The position numbers were made by a program, and so were the translations under genes. A stretch of 51,108 nt of DNA from positions 1 to 51,108 of IMG/VR virus record IMGVR_UViG_3300021963_000179; one strand, given 5' to 3'. Positions within the stretch are counted from its first letter, which is position 1. Each line of letters starts with the position of its first letter. The DNA comes from a virus. Below, in pieces: positions 1 to 7,423 of the stretch. The notes beneath the pieces are model-generated. The model made no database searches. It was given only the letters and a program-made list of their open reading frames with translations, and was not told the origin of the DNA.

Positions 1-2551
1 TTCCTTGGGTTCCTGTTGTACCTTGAGTTCCTGTTGTACCTTGAGTTCCTGTGGTTCCTTGGGTTCCTGTTGTACCTTGAGTTCCTGTTGTACCTTGAGT
101 TCCTGTGGTTCCTTGAGAACCTGTAGTTCCTTGAAGACCCTGAATACCAGCAGCAAATGGAGTAGTCCAACTTACTCCAGCACCGGTAGATACAAGAATA
201 GACCCAGCAACACCTACATTATTATAAAAATCATTAAGACCAGAACGAATTCTCAAGTTTCCGTTAACATCTAATTTTTCAGTTGGATTTGTGGTTCCTA
301 TGCCAACATTATAAGAACTATTACCATAAATCCAAGCAGTACTTCCTGAACCAATAACTAACTGATTACTTCCATCGGGAATAGGAGGATAAGAAGTTGG
401 ACCATAACTGATATCTGATGGACCAATAAGAACATTACCACTACCACTAGATAGATAATATCCTGCAAGATCGCCAATAGCAACATTATAACTTCCAGAG
501 GTATTAGCAGTTCCTGCATTATTTCCAAAGAAGATATTATTAGATCCTTGATTATTATATCCTGCAGCAACACCTATACCGATATTGTATAAATTGGATC
601 CACCATTATCAGTATTATTAAATCCTGATTGAGAACCTATAAAGATATTATAAGTTCCTTCAGTATTATTATATCCTGAAAATTCACCTATAAATGTATT
701 GGAAACACCACCAGTATTATTATATCCTACTTCATCACCTATAAATGTATTGGAAAAACCACCATTGTTATTATATCCTGCACGATTACCTATAAATGTA
801 TTGTTATATCCACCATTATTATAAACTCCCGCCCATCTACCTATAATGATATTGTAAAATCCATCAGTGTTATCATATCCTGCACCAGGGCCAATAACGG
901 TATTGCTATATCCACCAGTATTAGAAAATCCTGCAGAACCCCCCATAAAGATATTGCCATTTCCACCATAGTTATTATATCCTGCACGCTCACCTATAAA
1001 TGTATTGTAACTACCGCTACTGTCATTAAGTCCTACTTCATACCCCAAAAATATATTTTTATTACCTCTATTAGATGTGTCATATAATGTAGTTTTATCC
1101 GCTCCGGTAAGGAATATATTATATTTTGCAGAAACATCATCATTAAATTTTAATACTTCATTAATATTAAGATGATAAGAACTATCACCATAAATCCAAG
1201 CAGTATTTCCTGAACCAATAACTAACCTATTATTGTCACTATAACCAACCAAGGCAGGAACTACACCAGGTGTTCCTGATGGTCCTGATGGTCCAATAAG
1301 AACATTACCAGTACCATCAGTTAAATAACGTCCTGCTTCTGTTCCTATAAGAATATTATCGGTCCCACCTGAAATATTTTCACCAGTTATATTATTACCA
1401 ATTTTTATATTACTACCTGTAAATCCAAGAACACCATTAAGTTCAAGTTTTGTTTGAGGATTTGTAGTTCCTATGCCGACATTTCCATTTAATCTATAGA
1501 TATTATCACCAGTTCCAGCAGTCCACCTTGATGCTACAAATGGACTTCCGTTTTGATAGAAAGTTCCACTAAAATCAATATCACCACTAACATCAAGTTT
1601 ATTATCCCAGACTTGAACTGCACCTGCAGCAAGTCTGACTCCATTAGGAACTTGTGTAGAACCAATACCTACACCATAGTTAAATAACCAAGCATCAGTA
1701 ATACCAGCACCAATATCACCACCTCTAAACCACATAATTTTCTTATATGTGTCTGGGTTGGTTTCTCCACCAATAGCAAGACTTACAAGAGGAGTTCCTT
1801 CAGTTGATGCAATGGCAATACCACCATGACTTGCAGTTGCATCAGTTGGTGAGAATGAAGTACCAATACCAAGAACAATGTCAGCATCAACTACTGTAAG
1901 TTGTTGAGTGTTGAGTTGTGCTGATGTTCCGCCAATTGTAATACTTCCATCAACATTTAAATTGCCGTTGATATCAGTATTGTTGAGAACAGTTAGTGTA
2001 TGAGTAACTAATTCTGTTCCATTAAAAGTGAGATTAGCAGAACCTGTTGGATTATTTGAACCATCTTTATAAACAACTTGATTTGCAGAACCTGCTACTG
2101 GGCCTGTGGTGCCTTGAATGCCCTGTGTTCCTGTTGTACCTTGAGTACCTGTGGTTCCTTGAGTACCTGTGGTTCCTTGAGTGCCAGTACCTGTAGTTCC
2201 TTGAGTACCTGTAGTTCCTTGAGTACCTGTAGTTCCTTGAGTACCTGTGGTTCCTTGAGCACCTATAGTTCCTTGAGTACCTGCTCCAGTAGCACCTTGA
2301 GTACCTATAGTTCCTTGAGTACCTATAGTTCCTTGAGCACCTTCAGTGCCTTGAGTACCTATAGTTCCTTGAGTACCTGTGGTTCCTTGAGTTCCACTAG
2401 AATATGGAAGACTATTCCAGGATGTTGTACCAACACCTACTTTAAATTTACCAGTATCAAGTTCTAATCCAAGTTCTCCCTCAGCAAGTACGGGATTTGC
2501 TGATGTCCATTCGCTAGCATTGCCTCTTCTGAACTGAATTCTAGTTGCCAT
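1..2551 (-). CDS. Tail-fibre-like protein with collagen-like and YadA-like repeats (3' end outside window)
   Basis: The frame is open from ATG 2551 to the window edge, so at least 850 codons are seen and the C-terminus is missing. The N-terminus (MATRIQFRRGN..., then GELGLELDTGKFKVG) is the short module that also starts two neighbouring structural proteins and resembles Mtd-type fibre N-termini. A Gly-Thr-Gln/Gly-Thr-Thr collagen-like block follows, then a beta-rich part with GIGTTNPTEKLDVNG motifs. About ten YadA-head-like repeats (N-T-F-I-G-N-x-A-G-Y-N-N type) come next, and a second collagen-like block lies at the edge. This composition fits a trimeric fibre exposed on the virion. Family knowledge supports a structural role; receptor binding is inference. 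It lies last in a minus-strand run of structural genes. Confidence 0.8.
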   Translation of the reverse strand, partial: MATRIQFRRGNASEWTSANPVLAEGELGLELDTGKFKVGVGTTSWNSLPYSSGTQGTTGTQGTIGTQGTEGAQGTIGTQGTIGTQGATGAGTQGTIGAQGTTGTQGTTGTQGTTGTQGTTGTGTQGTTGTQGTTGTQGTTGTQGIQGTTGPVAGSANQVVYKDGSNNPTGSANLTFNGTELVTHTLTVLNNTDINGNLNVDGSITIGGTSAQLNTQQLTVVDADIVLGIGTSFSPTDATASHGGIAIASTEGTPLVSLAIGGETNPDTYKKIMWFRGGDIGAGITDAWLFNYGVGIGSTQVPNGVRLAAGAVQVWDNKLDVSGDIDFSGTFYQNGSPFVASRWTAGTGDNIYRLNGNVGIGTTNPQTKLELNGVLGFTGSNIKIGNNITGENISGGTDNILIGTEAGRYLTDGTGNVLIGPSGPSGTPGVVPALVGYSDNNRLVIGSGNTAWIYGDSSYHLNINEVLKFNDDVSAKYNIFLTGADKTTLYDTSNRGNKNIFLGYEVGLNDSSGSYNTFIGERAGYNNYGGNGNIFMGGSAGFSNTGGYSNTVIGPGAGYDNTDGFYNIIIGRWAGVYNNGGYNNTFIGNRAGYNNNGGFSNTFIGDEVGYNNTGGVSNTFIGEFSGYNNTEGTYNIFIGSQSGFNNTDNGGSNLYNIGIGVAAGYNNQGSNNIFFGNNAGTANTSGSYNVAIGDLAGYYLSSGSGNVLIGPSDISYGPTSYPPIPDGSNQLVIGSGSTAWIYGNSSYNVGIGTTNPTEKLDVNGNLRIRSGLNDFYNNVGVAGSILVSTGAGVSWTTPFAAGIQGLQGTTGSQGTTGTQGTTGTQGTTGTQGTTGTQGTTGTQGTTGTQG
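4..140 (-). repeat. Collagen-like coding repeat, distal block
   Basis: Tandem 18-nt units (plus-strand core CCTTGAGTTCCTGTTGTA) encode Gly-Thr-Thr-Gly-Thr-Gln on the minus strand. The block continues past the left edge. It is the second collagen-like segment of the fibre gene and is separated from the first by the YadA-like region. Confidence 0.85.
430..1045 (-). repeat. YadA-head-like repeats inside fibre gene
   Basis: A period of about 60 nt (plus-strand cores such as TATCCTGCA...CCTATAAATGTATTG) encodes repeats of the form AGYNN-G-G-NTFIGN on the minus strand. About ten imperfect copies are visible. Such repeats build left-handed beta-roll heads in trimeric adhesins. The copies differ at many synonymous and coding sites, so they are old or under recombination-driven diversification. 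Confidence 0.7.
2096..2396 (-). repeat. Collagen-like coding repeat, proximal block
   Basis: About 16 imperfect 18-nt units (core CCTTGAGTACCTGTAGTT on the plus strand) encode Gly-Thr-Gln-Gly-Thr-Thr/Ile/Glu on the minus strand, directly after the N-terminal module. The Gly at every third residue is unbroken. There is no proline in these triplets, unlike the glycine-rich protein at 8534-10288. Confidence 0.85.
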
Positions 2552-2556
2552 TTTAT

Positions 2557-3177
2557 TTAAATTCCTCCTGCATTTATTGATTCAATCCCACCATAATTTG
2601 TGCTTGGAGATCCCCCATCAAGATTACTTTGTAGATCTACTGTAATGGTGGATACTCCCGAACTCGAAGTTACAGAAGAGATACCTGTACCTTGAAAATT
2701 TAATGATGTAGATGCTGTTCCAATATTTATGTTGTTATAAAGAACTTGGACGCCAGAAATTCCACCCGTTCCAGTTGCAGAAATGGTTACATTTCCTGTG
2801 GATTGGCTAATTGAAACTCCAGATCCTGCAGTGATATAAGTTACAATACCAGTGAGATTACCACCAGAACCAGAAAATGAGGTTGCAGTAAGGACACCAG
2901 AAATATTAACATCACCAGTTACAGTAAGTTTTGATGTTGGTTGTGTTAAACCAATACCAATATTACCTGCTGTAAAATTAATATCATAAACATCAGTTCC
3001 TGTACCAACATTCCACGGGTTGACTGCAAAAACTGTTGTTCCTATTCCTACATTTTTAGAGGCGAATATTTTTCCGTCGTAAGTATTTAAAGCTATTTCC
3101 CCAAGAGGAAGTTGATTTTCGTTGGGAATTTTGCCAGGTACAGAAGACCGTTTAAACCTGATTTTGGGATCAGACAT
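2557..3177 (-). CDS. Small fibre-like virion structural protein
   Basis: 206 aa. It begins with the RFKRSSVPGK...LPLGEIALNTYDGKIF module shared with the genes starting at 2551 and 5326. A GIGLTQPTSKLTVTG motif follows around residues 75-90, then Ser/Gly/Thr-rich beta repeats. The C-terminus (ESINAGGI) resembles the DAGTF/DAGSF ends of two neighbours. It is probably a short tail-fibre or baseplate decoration protein. The gap to the next gene is 5 nt, which suggests co-translation. Function beyond structural is unknown. Confidence 0.7.
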   Translation of the reverse strand: MSDPKIRFKRSSVPGKIPNENQLPLGEIALNTYDGKIFASKNVGIGTTVFAVNPWNVGTGTDVYDINFTAGNIGIGLTQPTSKLTVTGDVNISGVLTATSFSGSGGNLTGIVTYITAGSGVSISQSTGNVTISATGTGGISGVQVLYNNINIGTASTSLNFQGTGISSVTSSSGVSTITVDLQSNLDGGSPSTNYGGIESINAGGI

Positions 3178-3202
3178 TCATCCTCATATTGGTAGGAACC
3201 GT

Positions 3203-3226
3203 AGAAACTCTTATATAAGAGTTTCT
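3203..3226. other. Perfect 24-bp palindrome in intergenic gap
   Basis: The 12-nt half AGAAACTCTTAT is followed immediately by its exact reverse complement. It lies in the leader of the 206-aa gene and just past the stop of the 62-aa gene. No T-run follows on either strand, so it is not a typical terminator. It could be an mRNA hairpin or a dyad binding site. Confidence 0.6.
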
Positions 3227-3228
3227 AT

Positions 3229-3236
3229 TATTTATT
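3229..3236 (-). promoter_or_regulatory. Possible late promoter box (AATAAATA)
   Basis: The minus strand reads AATAAATA, one base off the T4 late consensus TATAAATA, 52 nt before the ATG at 3177. It overlaps the TGA/TAA end of the 62-aa gene. Such boxes can arise by chance at AATAA-rich stops, so support is weak. Confidence 0.3.
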
Positions 3237-3420
3237 GAAAATCTTCCTCTACTTTTGCTCCTCTTTTTGGTTTTCGTAACTTTTCAAGTTCTGCACTTAA
3301 TGCGCTTACAGTTGCATTAAGGTTTTCTACTTGAGTTTCTAATACAATATTAGTATTATAAAGTTCAAATGCTTTTTGTTGGTATTTTGAAAGAACTGCT
3401 TTCAGATCATCTTCAGACAT
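3232..3420 (-). CDS. Small coiled-coil protein, unknown function
   Basis: 62 aa, charged. A predicted coiled coil spans about residues 15-50 (LYNTNIVLETQVENLNATV with leucines/valines at heptad spacing), followed by a basic stretch KPKRG and an acidic end. I do not recognise a family with certainty; similar short coiled-coil proteins sit among cyanophage structural genes. Its start codon abuts the U-tract of a terminator hairpin, so its translation may depend on readthrough or a very short leader. Confidence 0.6.
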   Translation of the reverse strand: MSEDDLKAVLSKYQQKAFELYNTNIVLETQVENLNATVSALSAELEKLRKPKRGAKVEEDFQ

Positions 3421-3449
3421 AAAAAAAGAGGAGTGTATTAAACTCCTCT
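3421..3449 (-). terminator. Rho-independent terminator
   Basis: On the minus strand an 8-bp stem AGAGGAGT/ACTCCTCT with a 7-nt loop is followed by TTTTTTT. It lies after the stop of the 617-aa gene (3473). The U-tract runs straight into the ATG at 3420. Confidence 0.75.
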
Positions 3450-3472
3450 ATTTAGAACTTATGATTTAGTTA

Positions 3473-5326
3473 TTAAAATGTTCCCGCATCAACCGTGATG
3501 TTCTCTAAGTACCTTGTAGTTCCTGTACAAGAAATCACTTGAGACTGACCAGCACAGTCATTAATCCAGAGTGCTTGAATTTCAATTGGTGCATAACCAC
3601 TGTTATTTGTAATTGTTAATTGTGGCGTATCTTTATCAGTTCCATTAGCATCTGCATCAAGAACACTTGCAAACTTAAATCTACTATCAGTATGTTCCCA
3701 AATAACTGCAGATTTCTTTGCAACAGTTGATGTTTTATAATTAAACAGAACACCCAAGTCCCAAGTAGTATTATCGGGAGAAACTGCACCATCAACTTTA
3801 CCAAGTTCAATAGTACGATCTTCTACTGTGAGAGAAGTAGTATTAACTTGAGTTGTAGATCCATTGACATAGAGATTGCCACTAATGGTTAAGTTAGTTG
3901 AAACACCAACATTACCACTACTATCAATGGTGATTGCTTCAGTACCATTGCTGTGCTGAACAGTAGCAGTGTTAATAGTTGGAGCACTTAATGAAGTCCC
4001 AACAACAACTGCATTAGGAAGACCAAAAGTTACTGATTGACCTGAAACAACTACATCTACTTCGTTGTTTGTGCCGTTGAATGTAAGTGTTTGACCTGTA
4101 CCTACATTGCCGGTTCCGGAACCATTTGTACCGGCAGCAAGATCAAGAGTTAAATCAACATTTCCAATTTGAGTTGCAACATAATCAATAACTGCAGAGG
4201 AAGTAGGAACAGAAGAAGTTGAAGTTCCTGTAGATACTGAACTAGAGAATTGCGTTATTCCTACACCAGTTGTTCCAACTCTTAATGTATTTCTTACGGT
4301 TGTAATACCAGTAGTTGCCGCTAAAACAATATCAGTTGCTGTTTGGAAAGCATTAACTGAAGTTAGGTTGGTATTAAAGAGAGTTAATGTGCCTGTTGAA
4401 GAACCAGCAATTGTTGGGTTTTCTCCATTAACATTAACTGTAGTTGCATTAGGTAATGATAGAGTTTGATTATTAATAGTTGCAATACCAGTCGCAGCAC
4501 CCATATTGAGTGCTGTTGCTGTACCAGCAAAGTTTACATTAGTTGCAGTTTGATTAATAAGGTTAAATGTCTCAGCAGATGTTGTTACATCTCCACCATT
4601 AACTGCAATATCACCAGTTAATGTGAGAGTATCTGTGTTTGATACATATGAAATACCAGAATCAACATATACTGCAGTTGAAGCAGTACCAGCACTATTA
4701 TAAAACAGACCGGGATAAAAAGTTCCATTAGGTGCAGTCGTGGTATCAACTGTCTGTGCTCTAGTTGCCGTACTAATAGTACCAGTAATGGATTGTGCAA
4801 AAGTAGAGACTCCCGCAACAAGAACCTCTCCTACTACGGAAAGTCCAGCACCAACTGTAACGTTCTTATTGACACCTAAACCACCATCAATCTGTATTGC
4901 ACCACTATTTGGATCTCCAAGTGTATTATCAGTAGTATCGGTAAATGTTACAATACCTGCAAATGAACTTTGAGAAACTGCAGCCCAAGATAAAGTTCCA
5001 TCTGCACTTGTTTTTAAATAATAATCGGCAGTTGGAGTTGCTGGGAAGGTATAAGTTGTAACACCTGCAAGAGTATTTGGTGCTTTAAGATTGATACTAT
5101 TAGTTCCGTCTTTATCAACTAACTTTAATTTGAGTGCGTTAGTTCCATCTTCTCTTCCCCAGTAGCGGTGGGAACCGAAGAACTTGTTATTTGCTACAGA
5201 GGTATCAATACCAATAAAGAAATCAAAGTTGTTTAACGAAATTGCGGGTTCACCTGGACGGAGTGCAGGTACGGTTCCTGCTACTCCTGCATTACCTCTC
5301 TTAAACTGAAGTACTGGTGCAGGCAT
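3473..5326 (-). CDS. Fibre-like virion structural protein, 617 aa
   Basis: It starts with the shared module (LQFKRGNAG...ALRPGEPAISLNNFDFFIG) followed by a SHRYWGREDG segment. A long Thr/Ser/Val/Gly-rich beta region of fibre type comes next, with repeats such as GNLYVNGSTTQVNTTSLTVEDRTIELGK near residues 480-520, a motif I associate with cyanophage fibres. The last residues are ENITVDAGTF, matching DLDAGSF of the next upstream gene. It is almost certainly a virion protein of the tail or baseplate appendages. Copy position and receptor role cannot be told. A strong terminator follows it. Confidence 0.75.
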   Translation of the reverse strand: MPAPVLQFKRGNAGVAGTVPALRPGEPAISLNNFDFFIGIDTSVANNKFFGSHRYWGREDGTNALKLKLVDKDGTNSINLKAPNTLAGVTTYTFPATPTADYYLKTSADGTLSWAAVSQSSFAGIVTFTDTTDNTLGDPNSGAIQIDGGLGVNKNVTVGAGLSVVGEVLVAGVSTFAQSITGTISTATRAQTVDTTTAPNGTFYPGLFYNSAGTASTAVYVDSGISYVSNTDTLTLTGDIAVNGGDVTTSAETFNLINQTATNVNFAGTATALNMGAATGIATINNQTLSLPNATTVNVNGENPTIAGSSTGTLTLFNTNLTSVNAFQTATDIVLAATTGITTVRNTLRVGTTGVGITQFSSSVSTGTSTSSVPTSSAVIDYVATQIGNVDLTLDLAAGTNGSGTGNVGTGQTLTFNGTNNEVDVVVSGQSVTFGLPNAVVVGTSLSAPTINTATVQHSNGTEAITIDSSGNVGVSTNLTISGNLYVNGSTTQVNTTSLTVEDRTIELGKVDGAVSPDNTTWDLGVLFNYKTSTVAKKSAVIWEHTDSRFKFASVLDADANGTDKDTPQLTITNNSGYAPIEIQALWINDCAGQSQVISCTGTTRYLENITVDAGTF

Positions 5327-5364
5327 CTTTTTATGTTTGTTATAATATAATATTATTTAGAATA

Positions 5365-5664
5365 TTAAAAGCTTCCAGCATCTAGATCAACGCGATCCTC
5401 CAGATCATTATCCAATTGATTTATAAAATTAGAAGGCAAACCAGGTTGAGTAGATTCGGTAGTTGATGCAGCAGAGAGAACTGTATCTGGATTTACTGCT
5501 CTATATTTTTTTGTAACCGAATCATACATTAATACATATTTATCACTAACACCAGAAACATCAACGTCTAAAAGCTCTTCTAATTTCCTTGCCATATTTA
5601 TGTCTGATTTTACTACTGCTTTTATTTTTTTATTATTATTGTTTACTGTAACTTTGTAGATCAT
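5365..5664 (-). CDS. Small structural-block protein, unknown function
   Basis: 99 aa. The N-terminal third (MIYKVTVNNNNKKIKAVVK) looks like a short beta hairpin. The middle has VSDKYVLMYDSVTKKYRAVNPD, a pattern common in small cyanophage fibre-associated proteins. The C-terminus ends VDLDAGSF, like the 617-aa neighbour. Its ATG overlaps the stop of the upstream gene by 4 bp, indicating translational coupling with the beta-sandwich protein at 5661-5996. Confidence 0.6.
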   Translation of the reverse strand: MIYKVTVNNNNKKIKAVVKSDINMARKLEELLDVDVSGVSDKYVLMYDSVTKKYRAVNPDTVLSAASTTESTQPGLPSNFINQLDNDLEDRVDLDAGSF

Positions 5665-5996
5665 ATCGATACTGTCTCCTGAACGAGTACATTTCCTTCT
5701 ACAATTTTAGTTTTAACACCACCTGAACTTGTTAACACGACATCATAAACGCAACGTCCACTGGGAAGAGTAGATGTAATTGTTGATGCCATTCCTACTT
5801 TAATGGTACTATTGGAAGTTGTAAGAGTAGTAGTGAATGAATAATAATTTTTTGATGATGGATGTTTTTTTAATCTAGCAGTAGCAGTAGTATTAGATAA
5901 ATTTAATCCGTATCCATCTTCTTCAGTAAAATAAAAAGTCTCTTCAAAGTTAGTACCCTTATGAATTACAAGATTAACTATACTTACAGCAGCCAT
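5661..5996 (-). CDS. BppU-like beta-sandwich structural protein
   Basis: 111 aa, all beta by appearance. The pattern NLVIHKGTNFEETFYF (residues 8-23), then dLSNTTATARLKK, then GRCVYDVVLTSSGGVKTKIVEGNVLV near the end, follows the N-terminal domain of BppU-family upper-baseplate proteins (KGxxF, DLxxxTxxAxxR, GxYxYD, VxEGxVxV). A role as a connector in tail-appendage assembly is inferred from that and from the setting. It is coupled to the 99-aa gene by a 4-bp overlap. Confidence 0.6.
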   Translation of the reverse strand: MAAVSIVNLVIHKGTNFEETFYFTEEDGYGLNLSNTTATARLKKHPSSKNYYSFTTTLTTSNSTIKVGMASTITSTLPSGRCVYDVVLTSSGGVKTKIVEGNVLVQETVSI

Positions 5997-6015
5997 TTTG
6001 CAAATTGGGTTTTAA

Positions 6016-6168
6016 CTATTTATCCAATTCATTTAATGCATCAATTGCACCCTGAATTCTAATAAATTGTTCTTTTTTAATATTAAAATCTTTTTCCATT
6101 ATAATAAGTTCTTCCTTTAAAGATTCATATCTCTCTGTGAGAGTTTCAATCATTTCTTCAGCTTTCAT
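6016..6168 (-). CDS. Short coiled-coil ORF, 50 aa
   Basis: The ORF reads MKAEEMIETLTERYESLKEE and continues through a Lys/Glu-rich amphipathic helix to ALNELDK. Heptad-spaced Leu/Ile/Met suggest a coiled coil over most of its length. It fills the gap between the dioxygenase-like gene (ending 6193) and the beta-sandwich gene. I know no function. Coding is supported by uninterrupted helix-like composition and by the lack of other features in the gap. Confidence 0.55.
   Translation of the reverse strand: MKAEEMIETLTERYESLKEELIIMEKDFNIKKEQFIRIQGAIDALNELDK
6017..6024 (-). promoter_or_regulatory. Possible late promoter box (GATAAATA)
   Basis: The minus strand reads GATAAATA, one base from the T4 late consensus, ending 21 nt before the ATG at 5996 and overlapping the stop of the 50-aa ORF. 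Spacing is acceptable but chance occurrence is possible. Confidence 0.35.
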
Positions 6169-6192
6169 TTTGTTTTCTATAGATTGGCACAA

Positions 6193-6771
6193 TTATTTAT
6201 TAAACCCCAAATAAGATCTTTTATCGTAAATGAACTCACTATATGGTCCGTCAGAATCTACAAAATTCAAAACAGATTCTAATAACCATTTACTTTTTAC
6301 TGGATCTCTCCAACAATTAAAATTTAAATTTCTGTATATAAGAAGATCTCCTTTATTTAAATTTAATTCTTTTATATTAGATTTAGATTTTTTAAAATAA
6401 ATTGGATCTTGAGCATCTCCTGATTGACCTAAAAAAAGTATTGCAGATATTTCACTAGATTCATTTTGTACATTTTCATAAGAATCACCATTCATATGAA
6501 AATGTACAGAAGAATATGTAGGGAGTAAATTAATTCCTATAAGTTCTGATATTGCCTCACAAGAATTTTGAAGTATTGTTTCCATCAAATTTTCATTATG
6601 AAAACAATACCCGTAAGTAAATTTATTTTTATCTACAGTATATGAACCAGAATTGATTTTTAAAGAATAATAATCCTGAATAAATTCAATGAAATCTTCT
6701 TCTATAAAATTCTCAATAATTTGATAATTATTTTCTTTAAACTTTATTTTATTATTTAAATTTTGGTCCAT
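6193..6771 (-). CDS. 2OG-Fe(II) oxygenase-fold protein lacking iron ligands
   Basis: 192 aa from the ATG at 6771 (an upstream TTG exists in frame). It follows the phage/bacterial family with the pattern L-P-T-Y-S...GD...SxEIS..LxLG...GD.L.Y...WRD...GP...LGF. All landmark residues are present: LPTYS 83-87, SSEIS 105-109, GDLLIY 141-146, CWRD 153-156. Where I expect the HxD iron motif it has N100-V-Q102, and where I expect the distal His it has C153. By this reading it should not bind iron and may be a structural or regulatory relative. It overlaps by 20 nt the end of the intact dioxygenase gene upstream. The loss is judged from remembered family patterns, not an alignment run. Confidence 0.6.
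   Translation of the reverse strand: MDQNLNNKIKFKENNYQIIENFIEEDFIEFIQDYYSLKINSGSYTVDKNKFTYGYCFHNENLMETILQNSCEAISELIGINLLPTYSSVHFHMNGDSYENVQNESSEISAILFLGQSGDAQDPIYFKKSKSNIKELNLNKGDLLIYRNLNFNCWRDPVKSKWLLESVLNFVDSDGPYSEFIYDKRSYLGFNK
6194..6201 (-). promoter_or_regulatory. Possible late promoter box (AATAAATA)
   Basis: The minus strand reads AATAAATA 26 nt before the ATG at 6168. That spacing matches the better boxes at 37887 and 50503. It overlaps the stop codon of the upstream gene, so chance remains possible. Confidence 0.35.
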
Positions 6772-7423
6772 GAATCCAACCAACTAAAGTACATCTAGTC
6801 CCAGAAATTACTGGAGTACACTCGTGCAAAACGTGAGAAGGAAAAAATGTAATAAGACCTTTTTCTTTTTCCACACAATCACCATCTCTTCCAAAATGAA
6901 GTTTCAATACTCCACCTTCATATTCTCTAGGATCAGTTAACTGCATAACGAACGTTAATTTTCTATTCTCATCAAAGTGACCAAAATTGGAATCTATATG
7001 TGGTCCATAAAATCCTTTTTGATTGCCATAATAACGAGTAAATTGCAATTTTTCAATTTTAGTTAATTCGTATTGAAAAAATAACTCATTAACTTCATTA
7101 ATACATTTTGAAAGTTTTTGATATATCCAATGTGTTTCATTATTTACAGGAACCCAAGATAATGTAGATTCTCTATAACTTTTATCTACTTTATTTGCAG
7201 ATCCTAAAGTTGCTTCTGTTTTAGGAAGTTTATCGCATATTGCTAATATTTTTTGTATCTCATAATCATCAAATAATTTTCTATAGTAATAATAAAAAGA
7301 AGATTGATCAGAAGACTTTAAATGGTAATAAGGGTTGTTAATATCATTCTTAAGTTCTTCTTCATTTATAGTTGGATTTATTTGGTCTATTATATTTTTA
7401 AATTTTAAATATTTTGATATCAT
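6752..7423 (-). CDS. 2OG-Fe(II) oxygenase, prolyl-4-hydroxylase-like
   Basis: 223 aa. It uses 2-oxoglutarate, O2 and Fe(II) for hydroxylation; the substrate is unknown. The iron triad is visible: H142-I-D144 in YGPHIDSNFG and H200 in SHVLHECTPV. R210 is placed to bind 2-oxoglutarate (GTRCTLVGW). The core strands RKLTFVMQL and EGGVLKLHFG match the PiuC/P4H-like double-stranded beta-helix. It lies two genes from a collagen-like protein rich in X-Pro-Gly and overlaps the DUF4376-like gene by 4 bp. Modification of virion proteins is a reasonable inference; action on host proteins is the alternative. Confidence 0.8.
   Translation of the reverse strand: MISKYLKFKNIIDQINPTINEEELKNDINNPYYHLKSSDQSSFYYYYRKLFDDYEIQKILAICDKLPKTEATLGSANKVDKSYRESTLSWVPVNNETHWIYQKLSKCINEVNELFFQYELTKIEKLQFTRYYGNQKGFYGPHIDSNFGHFDENRKLTFVMQLTDPREYEGGVLKLHFGRDGDCVEKEKGLITFFPSHVLHECTPVISGTRCTLVGWIHGPKFK

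Noticed and set aside
5-274. Plus-strand ORF rich in Cys/Ser/Leu repeats (also 2078-2467)
   Set aside because: Mirror of the collagen-like repeats coded on the minus strand; the real frame runs from 2551 through the left edge.
2096-2396. Regularly spaced repeats resembling a CRISPR array
   Set aside because: Units are contiguous 18-nt, in frame and code Gly-X-Y; there are no unique spacers.
3203-3226. Palindrome as a rho-independent terminator
   Set aside because: No T-run on either strand after the stem.
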